Under the pieces are notes generated by a model. It was not told the origin of the DNA. It made no database searches and saw only the letters and a program-made list of their open reading frames with translations. From an uncultured Prevotellaceae bacterium (GTDB lineage Bacteria; Bacteroidota; Bacteroidia; Bacteroidales; Bacteroidaceae), in contig CALEPV010000014.1 of NCBI GenBank assembly GCA_937910905.1, positions 1 through 55,291 on the forward strand: a DNA stretch of 55,291 bases. Reading direction: 5' to 3'. Positions 1 to 8,698 of the stretch are shown here, piece after piece; within the stretch, counting starts at the first letter, position 1, and every line of letters starts with the position of its first letter. Position numbers and translations under genes: made by a program.

Positions 1-763
1 GGGCGCTGGAGTAGACACCGGCGGTGTGGGTACCAAAGAAGCGGGTGAGCAGCACACCGAAGGCATTGTTGTTCAGCTGAAAGGCGAGGCTGTTGATGAG
101 TAGCTTGGACGAGAAACCGAACATCTGCCACGCAGGACGCAGGGTGCCGCGATGGGGTAGAGTGGGTCGCCAGGTGGAGAAGTGCCAGCTCATGGCGGTG
201 ATGGTGGATACGTAGGCAAGGCTCTGCAGAGCCAGACCCCAGTAGGCGAAACCGAGCAGGGCGAGCGCTATGGCCACGATGCCCGACACGGTGATGGCCG
301 TGAGCTGGGTGATGCTGGCCTGCTTGACCATGAGGTGCCCGAAGAGGTATGCGCGCTGCGCTGTGCCGAGACTGCTGATGACGAAGCCCAGAAAGGCTAC
401 ACGTGCCAGCGGGCAGAGCACGGGTTCGCGGTAGAAGTCGGCTATCCAGGGTGCTGCGAAGAAGAGTAGCACGTAGATGCCCGTGCCAACGAGGATGTTG
501 AACCAGAACACGGCATTGTACTCTTCGTGTGTAGGCTCCTTGCGATTGGCCAGCGCTGCGGTGAAGCCGCTCTCCTGCAGGCAGGAGGCCACGTTGCTGA
601 ACACCACCAGCGCGGCTATCTTACCGTAGTCGTCGGGCGAGAGAATGTTCATCAGCACCACGCCGAACAACGCTCCCAGCACCTGCACCATGCCGTTGCT
701 CAAGCCCCCCCAGAGGAGGCCTTGAGCCGTTTGCTGCTTGAGAGAAGACGTGGTATTGGCCAA
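1..763 (-). CDS. Polysaccharide/O-antigen flippase, MATE/Wzx-like (3' end outside window)
   Basis: About 254 codons of an integral membrane protein that runs off the left edge. The N-terminus reads KQQTAQGLLWGGLSNG, followed by alternating hydrophobic helices, which is typical of the Bacteroidales lipopolysaccharide flippase family (Polysacc_synt/MATE-like, usually about 480 residues) that moves lipid-linked sugars across the inner membrane. I place the start at a TTG codon (763-761): an in-frame TAA lies at 775-773, there is no ATG before the conserved KQQTA motif, and the first in-frame ATG (around 692) would cut off the first helix. It begins 9 bp after the waaA stop codon, so it is probably translated from the gltX-waaA transcript. 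Pairing with waaA fits an envelope-glycan role. The substrate cannot be told from the sequence. Confidence 0.8.
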   Translation of the reverse strand, partial: MANTTSSLKQQTAQGLLWGGLSNGMVQVLGALFGVVLMNILSPDDYGKIAALVVFSNVASCLQESGFTAALANRKEPTHEEYNAVFWFNILVGTGIYVLLFFAAPWIADFYREPVLCPLARVAFLGFVISSLGTAQRAYLFGHLMVKQASITQLTAITVSGIVAIALALLGFAYWGLALQSLAYVSTITAMSWHFSTWRPTLPHRGTLRPAWQMFGFSSKLLINSLAFQLNNNAFGVLLTRFFGTHTAGVYSSA

Positions 764-772
764 TTGGACGAG

Positions 773-2011
773 TTACAAGTGATTACCAAAGATGTGCTGG
801 TATATCACCTCCGTTGCCCCAGCGTTGTTGCGTATGTAGTCGCCGGCTATCTGGCCGGCAGTACGGAGGGCTTCAGCATCGGTGAACAGACGGTCGGCAG
901 TGGCATCGAAGTCCTGCTGGTCGCGCACCTCGAAGCAGCCGCCGGCATCGAGCAGATGGCGCGCCTCGCGGAAGTTCTGGTTGTTGGGACCGATGATGAC
1001 CGGCATACCATACACGGCAGCCTCGGGCACATTGTGCAGACCGTGGCCGAAACCGCCACCGACCATAGCCACCTGGCCGTAGCGATAGATGGACGACAGC
1101 AGGCCGAAGCAGTTGATGATGAGCACATCGGCCGCAGCCACATTGTCGGGCGTGGCATCGCTGTAGCGCAACGTGCGGCAGCCGTCGAGGGATGCCTCGA
1201 TGTCGTGCAAATGGCTCTCATCGATGACGTGCGGAGCGATGATGAGCTTCATGCCCTGCTGACGCTTGAACCACGGGATGAACAGCGCCTCGTCGCCTGG
1301 CCAGCTGCTACCGCACACCATCACCTTGCGGTCGGCGGCAAAGGTCTCGACCAGCGGCAAAGGCTTGGCAGCGTTGCGTATGTCTATCACGCGGTCGAAG
1401 CGGGTGTCGCCCACCACGGTCACATTGGCCGTATGACCCAGCGTGGCCAGCAGCTGGCGGCTCTGCTCGTTCTGCACGAAGAAGTGCGTCACCTTGCGAA
1501 GCACGCGGTTGTAGCCCGACAGACGGCCGTACCAGCGGAAGAACACCTGGCGTGGACGGAAGATACTGGACACACTGTACACCGGTATGCCCAGCCGCTT
1601 GCAGCCTCGGAGGTAGTTCTGCCAGAACTCGTACTTGATGAGTATCAGCATCCGCGGACGCACGTAGTGGAAGAAGGCCTGCACGTTGGCGGGGGTATCG
1701 AGCGGCAGGTAGCACACGATGTCGGCTCCCTCTCTGTTCTTGCGCACCTCGTAGCCCGAAGGCGAGAAGAATGTGAGAAGTATCTTGCACTCCGGGTGCT
1801 CGCGCTTGATGCGCTCCATGAGCGGGCATCCCTGCTCGAACTCGCCCAGCGATGCGGCATGCACCCAGATGTAGGGCTCGCTCTTGTCAGCCTCGCGACG
1901 CAGCTTCTTATAGGCGTTCCAGTGTCCCTTGACGAGCATCCGCGCACGCTTGTTGAAGAGCGCTGCAATGCACACAGCTATTAAATATAGGTATATGGCC
2001 AGCGTGTACAT
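773..2011 (-). CDS. waaA: 3-deoxy-D-manno-octulosonic acid (Kdo) transferase
   Basis: 412 residues, normal family length. This is the enzyme that adds Kdo from CMP-Kdo to the lipid A precursor at the inner face of the inner membrane (GT30). One N-terminal membrane anchor (residues 1-20) is followed by the conserved WVHAASLGEFEQG stretch, the LTFFSPSGYEVRK segment and the C-terminal sugar-nucleotide half with GGGFGHGLHNVPEAA and PNNQNFREA. These are hallmark WaaA/KdtA motifs. It lies 3 bp downstream of the gltX stop and 9 bp upstream of the flippase start, so the three genes look like one operon. Confidence 0.95.
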   Translation of the reverse strand: MYTLAIYLYLIAVCIAALFNKRARMLVKGHWNAYKKLRREADKSEPYIWVHAASLGEFEQGCPLMERIKREHPECKILLTFFSPSGYEVRKNREGADIVCYLPLDTPANVQAFFHYVRPRMLILIKYEFWQNYLRGCKRLGIPVYSVSSIFRPRQVFFRWYGRLSGYNRVLRKVTHFFVQNEQSRQLLATLGHTANVTVVGDTRFDRVIDIRNAAKPLPLVETFAADRKVMVCGSSWPGDEALFIPWFKRQQGMKLIIAPHVIDESHLHDIEASLDGCRTLRYSDATPDNVAAADVLIINCFGLLSSIYRYGQVAMVGGGFGHGLHNVPEAAVYGMPVIIGPNNQNFREARHLLDAGGCFEVRDQQDFDATADRLFTDAEALRTAGQIAGDYIRNNAGATEVIYQHIFGNHL

Positions 2012-2014
2012 GCC

Positions 2015-3574
2015 TTAGCTTAGGGTGTTGATTGCGAAATCCATGCGCCGCAGCACTTCGTCCTTGCCCAGGAAAGCTGCCAGCGAGTACATGTCGGGAC
2101 CCTGACCCTCGCCCACCAGACACACGCGCCACGTGTTCCAGGGCTTGGCTCCCGTCTGCTCCACCCAGGGGTCGACCACAGCCTTCTGGCCCTCCACGCT
2201 GAAGTCGTCGACAGTGGCCAGCAGGTCACGCAGCTGCTGCATCTGTGCTGCAGCACCCTCGCCCCAGGACTTCTTGATGAACTTATCGTTGCGGTCGAAG
2301 GCCGTGGGAGCCACGAAGAAGAAGCGGCAGAGCGGCCACAGGTCGCTGATGAATGACACGTTGCGCTTCTTCGGGCCGTCCTTGGTCTGGTACTCGATGA
2401 CCTTGGTCTTCATCATCGACACCACAGCAGCAGCCTGCTCCTGAGTGGCCTCGATGCCCTCGCGCTGCAGCAGCTCGGCGAACTCGGCGCCCAGCTCCTC
2501 GTCGCTGCGGCGCAGCAGGTATTCGCGGTTGAACCACTGACCCTTCATGTAGTCGAAGCGGGCACCGTTCTTCGAGCACTTCTCGAGGTTGAACTTGTCG
2601 ATGAGCTCCTGCATGGTGAGCAGCTCCTGGTCGCCGCCAGGGTTCCAGCCCAGCAAGGCCAGGAAGTTGATGACAGCCTCCGGCAGATAGCCATCCTCGC
2701 GGAAGCCACTGCTTGTCTCGCCCGACTTGGGGTCGTGCCACTCCAGCGGGAACACGGGGAAGCCCAGGCGGTCGCCGTCGCGCTTGGACAGCTTGCCCTT
2801 GCCGTCGGGCTTGAGCAGCAGCGGCAGGTGGGCGAAGCGGGGCATGGTGTCCTGCCAGCCAAAGGCGCGGTAGAGCAGCACATGCAGCGGCGACGATGGC
2901 AACCACTCCTCGCCGCGAATCACATGGGTGATGCGCATCAGGTGGTCGTCCACGATGTTTGCCAGATGGTACGTGGGTAGCTGGTCGGCACTCTTCCAGA
3001 GCACCTTGTCATCGAGTATGGAGCTATTGATGCACACATCACCACGAATGATGTCGTCGACGTGCACGTCCTCGCCCGGCTCAATGAGGAATCGCACCAC
3101 GTAGGGATGGCCCTCGGCTATCAGGCGTGCCGTCTCGTCCTTGCCCAGCGTGAGCTCATTGCGCATCTGCTGGCGCGTGCTGGCGTCGTACTGGAAGTTC
3201 TGTACGGCTTCGCGCTTGGCAGCCAGCTCGTCGGCGGTGTCGAAGGCCACGTATGCACGTCCGGCATCGAGCAGCTGCTGAACATACTGCTTGTAGATGT
3301 CGCGACGCTCGCTCTGGCGATAGGGACCGCTGTCGCCGCCGAAGCTCACGCCCTCGTCGAACTCGATGCCCAGCCAGCGGAAGGCTTCAAGTATATATTC
3401 CTCGGCACCGCGCACGAAGCGGGTGGAGTCGGTGTCCTCAATACGGAAAATCAATTGGCCGCCATGCTGACGGGCAAACAGGTAGTTATATAGCGCAGTG
3501 CGCACGCCACCGATATGCAATGGTCCGGTGGGCGACGGTGCAAATCGCACACGTACTGGTGTGTCGGTATTCAT
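2015..3574 (-). CDS. gltX: Glutamyl-tRNA synthetase
   Basis: Class I aminoacyl-tRNA synthetase charging tRNA-Glu. The catalytic domain has RFAPSPTGPLHIGGVRTAL (HIGH-type motif) near the N-terminus and GKLSKRDGDR (KMSKS-type motif) near the middle, followed by an anticodon-binding C-terminal half. The start is taken at the ATG at 3574 (MNTDTPVRVRF). An in-frame ATG at 3598 lies inside the probable -7 box at 3596-3603, so it is unlikely to be used. About 519 residues, normal length. It is the first gene of a probable gltX-waaA-flippase operon and is divergent from the 7TM-HD gene. Confidence 0.96.
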   Translation of the reverse strand: MNTDTPVRVRFAPSPTGPLHIGGVRTALYNYLFARQHGGQLIFRIEDTDSTRFVRGAEEYILEAFRWLGIEFDEGVSFGGDSGPYRQSERRDIYKQYVQQLLDAGRAYVAFDTADELAAKREAVQNFQYDASTRQQMRNELTLGKDETARLIAEGHPYVVRFLIEPGEDVHVDDIIRGDVCINSSILDDKVLWKSADQLPTYHLANIVDDHLMRITHVIRGEEWLPSSPLHVLLYRAFGWQDTMPRFAHLPLLLKPDGKGKLSKRDGDRLGFPVFPLEWHDPKSGETSSGFREDGYLPEAVINFLALLGWNPGGDQELLTMQELIDKFNLEKCSKNGARFDYMKGQWFNREYLLRRSDEELGAEFAELLQREGIEATQEQAAAVVSMMKTKVIEYQTKDGPKKRNVSFISDLWPLCRFFFVAPTAFDRNDKFIKKSWGEGAAAQMQQLRDLLATVDDFSVEGQKAVVDPWVEQTGAKPWNTWRVCLVGEGQGPDMYSLAAFLGKDEVLRRMDFAINTLS

Positions 3575-3595
3575 CCTTATGTTACAAAATTTGCG

Positions 3596-3603
3596 CAAAA
3601 ATA
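3596..3603 (-). promoter_or_regulatory. Probable -7 box of gltX
   Basis: On the minus strand this reads TATTTTTG, an exact match to the Bacteroidetes sigma-ABfr -7 consensus TAnnTTTG, 21 bp before the chosen gltX start. I do not see a clear -33 TTTG. It argues against translation from the upstream ATG at 3598. Confidence 0.55.
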
Positions 3604-3637
3604 CAACATTTATCTTGTACCGTCACGCAATTCCACG

Positions 3638-3645
3638 TATTTTTG
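3638..3645 (+). promoter_or_regulatory. Probable -7 box of the 7TM-HD gene
   Basis: TATTTTTG on the plus strand, 52 bp before the ATG at 3698. It is back to back with the gltX box, so the 123-bp gap holds two divergent promoters. Only a weak -33 half (CTTG at 3614-3617) is present. Confidence 0.5.
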
Positions 3646-3697
3646 TGCGTCATTACAGAATTGCGCCCACGCGCACTGTATACTAAAGGTACAATCC

Positions 3698-5803
3698 ATG
3701 AGCAGATATAACCACCCCCGCAACCTCACCTGGCGGCACTACGTAGTGTTCGCCCTGGTGCTGGCCGGCATGTGCACAGCTGTAGCGTGGCTTCTGCCGC
3801 GCGAAGGCAACTCGCAGTGGCACTTTGAGATAGGCAAGCCTTGGGCATACAACAAGCTGATGGCCCCCTTCGAGTTCCCGCTGTACAAGAGCGACGCGCA
3901 GATTGACCGCGAGCGCGACAGCATCATGCGCTCCTACCAGCCATACTTCGAGCTGCAGCCCACCGTGGCCAGCGAGCAGCTGCGCAGCTTCGTGCTCGAC
4001 TGGAACAGCCAGAGCAGCGAGCTGACACACCAGAACCGAGTGCTGCGCGACCAGCTGGCACAAGCCATGCGGCAGATTTACTTGCAGGGCATAGCGTCCA
4101 ATGCAGACATGAACATGCTGCAAGCCGACAGCGTGGAGAGCATACGCCTGTACCAGGGAGTGAGCAGCGTGGAGCGCCGCCCAGTGGCACAGATGCTCAC
4201 ACAGCGCAAGGCCTACCTGCGGATGCGCAACCTCTGCGACCACTTGGCCGACAGCCTGGGCATCACGGCCGACCGTCTGCCGGACATCAGCCTTGACCAC
4301 TATCTGGTGCCCAACATGGTGTACGACGAGAAGAAATCATCCGACGAGCTCGATGCCCTGGAGGATGCTATAGCCACCAGCTCGGGCATGGTGTACGCCG
4401 GCACATCCATCATAGACCGCGGCGATGTGGTCGACGAGAGCGCCTACCAGAAGATCATCAGCTACCAGCAGGCCCTGCGTTCGCGCAACAAGGCCGGCAA
4501 GGAGGACGACATGATACTGCTGGGGCAGACGCTCTACATAGTCATCATCCTGGTGTGCTTCACGCTGTACTTCAGGCTGTTCCGCAACGACTACCTGGGC
4601 AACTTCCGCACCATATCGCTGGTCATCATACTGACACTGACCTTTCCGATGCTCACATCGCTGGTGGTGCGCAACCACTTCCTCACGGTGTACATCATAC
4701 CCTACGCCATGCTGCCCATCATAGTGCGCATCTTCATGGACTCGCGCACGGCATTCATGGCCAACACCGTGGCCGTGCTGCTCAGCGCCGTGGCGCTCCA
4801 GTACCGCTTCGAGTTCATCAGCACACAGCTGGTGGCAGGCCTGGTGGCCATCTACAGCCTGCGCGAGCTGTCGGAGCGCTCGCAGATGTTCCGCGCCACA
4901 CTCATAGTGACCGCCACGTCGATGCTCTTCTATCTGAGCCTACAGCTGATGCAGGGGCACACGCTCTTCGGCAACGAGTCGATGTTCAGCATTGAGTTCA
5001 GCTACTTCAACCACTTGATAGTAAGCGGCGTGCTACTGCTCTTCGCCTATCCGTTGCTGTTCGTGCTGGAACGTCTGTTCGGTTTCACCAGCAATGTGAC
5101 GTTAGTGGAGCTGTCCAACATCAACAACCCACTGCTGCGCAACCTCTCGGAGGTAGCACCGGGCACCTTCCAGCACTCCATGCAGGTAAGCAACCTGGCT
5201 GCCGAGGCAGCACGCAAGATTGGCGCCAACAGCCAGCTGGCACGTACTGGGGCCCTGTACCACGACATAGGCAAGACCTACAACCCGCCCTTCTTCACCG
5301 AGAACCAGAGCGGCTACAACCCGCACTCGCAGCTGTCCTACGAGGATAGCGCAAAGGTGATAATACGCCACGTGACCGAAGGACTGCAGATTGCATCCAA
5401 GGCCAAGCTGCCCAAGGTGATATGCGACTTCATCAGCACCCACCACGGACGCGGCATGGCCAAGTACTTCTACATCTCCTACCGCAACAAGTACCCCGAC
5501 CAGCCCGTCGACGAGGCCGTATTCACCTACCCCGGACCCAACCCGTTCACCTCGGAGCAGGCCATCCTGATGATGGCCGACGCCGTCGAGGCCTCATCGC
5601 GTTCGCTGAAGGAGTACAGCGAAGAGAGCATCTCCGAGCTGGTGGACCGCATCGTGGACGGCCAGGTAAGCGATGGCTTCTTCCGCGACTGCCCCATCAC
5701 CTTCCGCGACATCAAGACCGTTAAGGAGGTGTTCAAGGAGAAGCTGAAGACCATCTACCACACACGCATCAGCTACCCCACCCTCAACAAGGAGGAGAAG
5801 TAG
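3698..5803 (+). CDS. 7TM-HD family membrane phosphohydrolase (PgpH/YqfF-like)
   Basis: 701 residues. One N-terminal helix (about residues 11-32) is followed by a 7TMR-HDED-type extracytoplasmic region to about residue 270. A block of about seven helices comes next, then a cytoplasmic HD domain with FQHSMQVSNLA, the metal-binding GALYHDIGK motif and a later STHHGRG. Proteins of this architecture include PgpH, a c-di-AMP phosphodiesterase of Firmicutes, so hydrolysis of c-di-AMP is the best guess. The substrate in Bacteroidetes is inferred. The start is set at 3698 (MSRYNHPRNLTW): in-frame upstream codons from 3515 lie inside gltX and upstream of the -7 box. The gene faces a strong hairpin at 5859-5890. 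Confidence 0.9.
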   Translation: MSRYNHPRNLTWRHYVVFALVLAGMCTAVAWLLPREGNSQWHFEIGKPWAYNKLMAPFEFPLYKSDAQIDRERDSIMRSYQPYFELQPTVASEQLRSFVLDWNSQSSELTHQNRVLRDQLAQAMRQIYLQGIASNADMNMLQADSVESIRLYQGVSSVERRPVAQMLTQRKAYLRMRNLCDHLADSLGITADRLPDISLDHYLVPNMVYDEKKSSDELDALEDAIATSSGMVYAGTSIIDRGDVVDESAYQKIISYQQALRSRNKAGKEDDMILLGQTLYIVIILVCFTLYFRLFRNDYLGNFRTISLVIILTLTFPMLTSLVVRNHFLTVYIIPYAMLPIIVRIFMDSRTAFMANTVAVLLSAVALQYRFEFISTQLVAGLVAIYSLRELSERSQMFRATLIVTATSMLFYLSLQLMQGHTLFGNESMFSIEFSYFNHLIVSGVLLLFAYPLLFVLERLFGFTSNVTLVELSNINNPLLRNLSEVAPGTFQHSMQVSNLAAEAARKIGANSQLARTGALYHDIGKTYNPPFFTENQSGYNPHSQLSYEDSAKVIIRHVTEGLQIASKAKLPKVICDFISTHHGRGMAKYFYISYRNKYPDQPVDEAVFTYPGPNPFTSEQAILMMADAVEASSRSLKEYSEESISELVDRIVDGQVSDGFFRDCPITFRDIKTVKEVFKEKLKTIYHTRISYPTLNKEEK

Positions 5804-5858
5804 GGGGGCTGCCTGATGAGGGGTGGGCGTATAAGGCATATAGGGTCACCCCCTAATG

Positions 5859-5890
5859 CAGCGGCCACGGCATCTCTGCCGTGGCCGCTG
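5859..5890. terminator. Strong bidirectional hairpin between convergent genes
   Basis: A perfect 14-bp stem (CAGCGGCCACGGCA at 5859-5872 pairs with 5877-5890) closed by a TCTC tetraloop. It lies between the ends of the plus-strand 7TM-HD gene and the minus-strand LruC-type gene. The downstream T-run is weak, but position and stem strength fit a shared terminator. Confidence 0.7.
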
Positions 5891-5911
5891 TGTTCATAAG
5901 TCCTGCTATCG

Positions 5912-8518
5912 CTACTCCCACACGAACACCTTGCCGGTGGCGGGCTTGGTGTACCAGTCGGTGTCCACGCTGGCATCGTGTGCCCAGTTGAGGAACGTCG
6001 GGTAGGCGTCGATGATGCTCACCGACTCCAGCGGGTAGGCAAAGTCGGTGGGCACGATGATGGCGCATGGTGCCTCGCCGTTGTGCTCGGGCAGACGTAT
6101 GCTGTTCTCCATCGATGCATTGTACACATAGATGCGCTTCAGCACGTCGAGCAGCGTCTCGCTCTGAGCTTTGGTCATCACGTCCACGATGGGCGCCTTG
6201 GTCTTCGACGGGTCGGAGGTATTGACTGTCTGGCCTGTCGATGTCAGCCCGAAGAGCTGGTGCACCTCCTCGTTGTCCTTGATGATGCTGCCGTTGACAC
6301 CGCGCAGATAGATCTCGTCGAGAGCTCCGCACGCGATGACAGTCACCTTGACGTGGGTCTGGTCAATGAGTGTGACGCGCACCACGAGGTCGTTCAGGTC
6401 GTAGTCGGCGATGTTGGGACGGTCCTCGTAGCACACCGTGAAGGTGGCTCCTTCAACCTCGCCTTCGCTGCCCAGATAGTTCTCTACGCCGTTACCTTTC
6501 TCCTCCGAGCCTTCCGGAGCCTCGTCGAGGATATTGGTGTCGTAGCCGCCCACCTCGAACACGAGGTCGTTGTACTGGCAGTCGGAGCCGTCCTCGAAGG
6601 AGATGTATGTGCGTCCGTTGCCGCTGAAGATTGCAGCGCGCGGGTCATCGGTCTCCACTGAACCATTATAGTTGCTATTGACCGTACCGGAGCTGAAGTG
6701 GCCTGGGAACTGATTGATCTGCACGTTGAGACTGCCAAAGCCGTAGCAGCAACCGTTGGTCGCTGTGGCCAGCCAGGCATCGTTGGTCTTGCTCTGGTTG
6801 CCCTGCACCTTGCGCAGCATGAAGCCCACCTTGTAGCCCTTAGGTATAGCCAGGGCCTGCGCGGTGATGGTGGTAGGATTGTCGTACACCGTGGCATCGC
6901 TCACAGCCTGTACGCCTGCACCCTCATACTCCTCAAATATCCACTTGGAACTGTCGCCGGAGGAGGCTTTCTTATCGGTCACAGAGTACATGTTGTTTAT
7001 CTTGGAGGCCATCTCCCACGATACGCCCAGCGCCATGTCCTTCTGGTTGTAGCGCAGTATGCGTCCGCCCTCCTCGAAGCGGAACAGCTTGCTCTGCACC
7101 TCCGTGGCATCGTCGGAGTAGAGTGCGTCCCAGCTGCCCGACCATGTGAGGAACTTCTGTGCGCCCACGTTGTAGAGCATCTGGTAGCCATCGGCGGTGG
7201 TGAACACCTGCCAGAGCTGGTATGCCACGTTGTCGGCACTGTCGTCGTAGCGGTGCAACATGTGCTTGCTCTCGGAGCCGGTGTAGGACAGGTAGTAGTC
7301 CTCGCCATAGCGCTGTATGGCCACGCGCATACGGTACAGCTTGCCGTCGGTGGTGCTGAACGAACTCGCCTGCACAGGCTGCGGCATTATGTCAGCCGGC
7401 TCGCCGTAGTATGGCAACAGGTACTCATCGCCCTTGGCATAGTCGGTAGCATTGTTGGCAGCCGAGAGTGCATCGCTGCAATGTACGGCCTTGAACTTGG
7501 GCAGCGACTTGATGTAGTCGGCCTCGGTGGTGCCTGCTGGGATGGCTGCTGGGTCATAGTAGTAAAAGTAAAGCTGGCAGTTCTTGATCTCCGACGACGG
7601 CATCCAGATGGGTGTCACGGTCATCGGTGTAGTGCCGTCGGCGGTGAGCTCGTTGTTGTAGAGCTTCACGGCGTCGCTGTTGCGTATGTACTCGCGGTTA
7701 TCCTTGCGGCCCCAAGTGACCCTGGAGTTGCTACCCTGGCGCTGCAGGAAGTCGCCAAACATATCGTCTAACGTGGCTATCTCGCCCTCGGTCATAGCTG
7801 CAGCCGGACAGCGTATAGCGCCGTTGACTATGGTCCACCTCGAACCCGTGCTGGTGGTGGCTGTCGGCACCCACAGGCGCTCGTCCTGCCAGCCGGCATT
7901 GGCCCACAGGTTGACGTACGATGTAGCGGTCCAGCTGGCCAGCTCCTCGTTGCCAGTGGCAGCGGCATCGTTGGCCAGACGTGTGCGCATGGCGTTGAAC
8001 GACAGTGTGGAGTTCTTGAACTCCAGCTTCAGTGCAGATGCCGTGGGATAGTCGTCGGCAGCTGCTCGCGTGCTACGTGTGGCTGCTCTGGACGCTGCGC
8101 TCTGGAAGCTCACCATGGTTTCGCCGATGTTGAAGCCTTGGATGTAGTAGTGCCCGTCATTGTCCACGCACGCGGCAATCAGTCGCGAGTAGACATTGGG
8201 TGCCACGTAGTCCAGTGTGACCAGCTGTCCTTTCTGGACATTGGCTTCGGCAAGCACCTTGGAGTAGTCGTTGAGGAATGGCGACTCGGTGAGTATCTGC
8301 ACCTTGGCAATCGTCTTCAGCGGAGCATCAACATTGATAGTGACGGAACCCTGCACAGTGGAGTTCCAGTCGTGATCTTGGTCTATTGTACCAAAGACCG
8401 TTTGTGCATTGACCTGGGATGCGTAGTTAGGATCGTAGAGGTCCTTCTCGTTGCTGCATCCGGTGAACAGCAACAGCATAGCTGCTATTGCTGTGGAGGC
8501 TAATAGAATGTGTTTCAC
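5912..8518 (-). CDS. LruC/DUF4842 domain surface lipoprotein
   Basis: About 868 residues. The start is taken at GTG (8518), giving the lipoprotein signal MKHILLASTAIAAMLLLFTGC with a lipobox cysteine. Next comes the DQDHDWN motif usual at the N-terminus of these proteins. The middle (about residues 390-550) has a ricin-like beta-trefoil appearance (MLHRYDDS, YQLWQVF, KFLTWSG). A DUF4114-like Ca-binding segment (FEDGSDCQYNDLVFEVGG) and the C-terminal LruC/DUF4842 region (YDLNDLVVRV, then YPTFLNWAHD) follow. The family is known as large cell-surface proteins of Bacteroidetes and Leptospira (LruC), with no enzymatic role established. A TTG 48 bp upstream is possible but would spoil the signal peptide. 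It stands alone between two hairpins. The beta-trefoil call is my inference. Confidence 0.82.
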   Translation of the reverse strand: MKHILLASTAIAAMLLLFTGCSNEKDLYDPNYASQVNAQTVFGTIDQDHDWNSTVQGSVTINVDAPLKTIAKVQILTESPFLNDYSKVLAEANVQKGQLVTLDYVAPNVYSRLIAACVDNDGHYYIQGFNIGETMVSFQSAASRAATRSTRAAADDYPTASALKLEFKNSTLSFNAMRTRLANDAAATGNEELASWTATSYVNLWANAGWQDERLWVPTATTSTGSRWTIVNGAIRCPAAAMTEGEIATLDDMFGDFLQRQGSNSRVTWGRKDNREYIRNSDAVKLYNNELTADGTTPMTVTPIWMPSSEIKNCQLYFYYYDPAAIPAGTTEADYIKSLPKFKAVHCSDALSAANNATDYAKGDEYLLPYYGEPADIMPQPVQASSFSTTDGKLYRMRVAIQRYGEDYYLSYTGSESKHMLHRYDDSADNVAYQLWQVFTTADGYQMLYNVGAQKFLTWSGSWDALYSDDATEVQSKLFRFEEGGRILRYNQKDMALGVSWEMASKINNMYSVTDKKASSGDSSKWIFEEYEGAGVQAVSDATVYDNPTTITAQALAIPKGYKVGFMLRKVQGNQSKTNDAWLATATNGCCYGFGSLNVQINQFPGHFSSGTVNSNYNGSVETDDPRAAIFSGNGRTYISFEDGSDCQYNDLVFEVGGYDTNILDEAPEGSEEKGNGVENYLGSEGEVEGATFTVCYEDRPNIADYDLNDLVVRVTLIDQTHVKVTVIACGALDEIYLRGVNGSIIKDNEEVHQLFGLTSTGQTVNTSDPSKTKAPIVDVMTKAQSETLLDVLKRIYVYNASMENSIRLPEHNGEAPCAIIVPTDFAYPLESVSIIDAYPTFLNWAHDASVDTDWYTKPATGKVFVWE

Positions 8519-8567
8519 AGCTCTGTATCTACTTTCATTATATGTATATCCGAGTGCAAGGTACAAT

Positions 8568-8603
8568 AATAAGGCCTATGCATGTATCTGCGCAGGCCTT
8601 ATT
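8568..8603 (-). terminator. Hairpin terminator of the CoA-transferase gene
   Basis: A 10-bp stem: AATAAGGCCT at 8568-8577 pairs with AGGCCTTATT at 8594-8603, with a 16-nt loop. It sits about 95 bp past the stop of the CoA-transferase gene and 50 bp before the LruC-type start. The T-run is poor, as is common for Bacteroidetes terminators. Confidence 0.5.
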
Positions 8604-8698
8604 TAGCGTATTTTAACGCTGTTAAGCTTTGGGCTAAACAGCTGCTACACTCATTATGTACTCAGCGTACTCAGCAGTCCAACGGCGCTGTATCTCAG

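Noticed and set aside
527..1984. A 485-codon open frame on the plus strand opposite waaA and the flippase start
   Set aside because: It is antisense to a clear waaA gene, has low-complexity His/Ala/Val/Glu content typical of complement frames in GC-rich DNA, and matches no family.
3515..3697. Extended N-terminus for the 7TM-HD protein
   Set aside because: The extra 61 codons overlap gltX and lie upstream of the -7 box at 3638; the extension has no membrane or family features.
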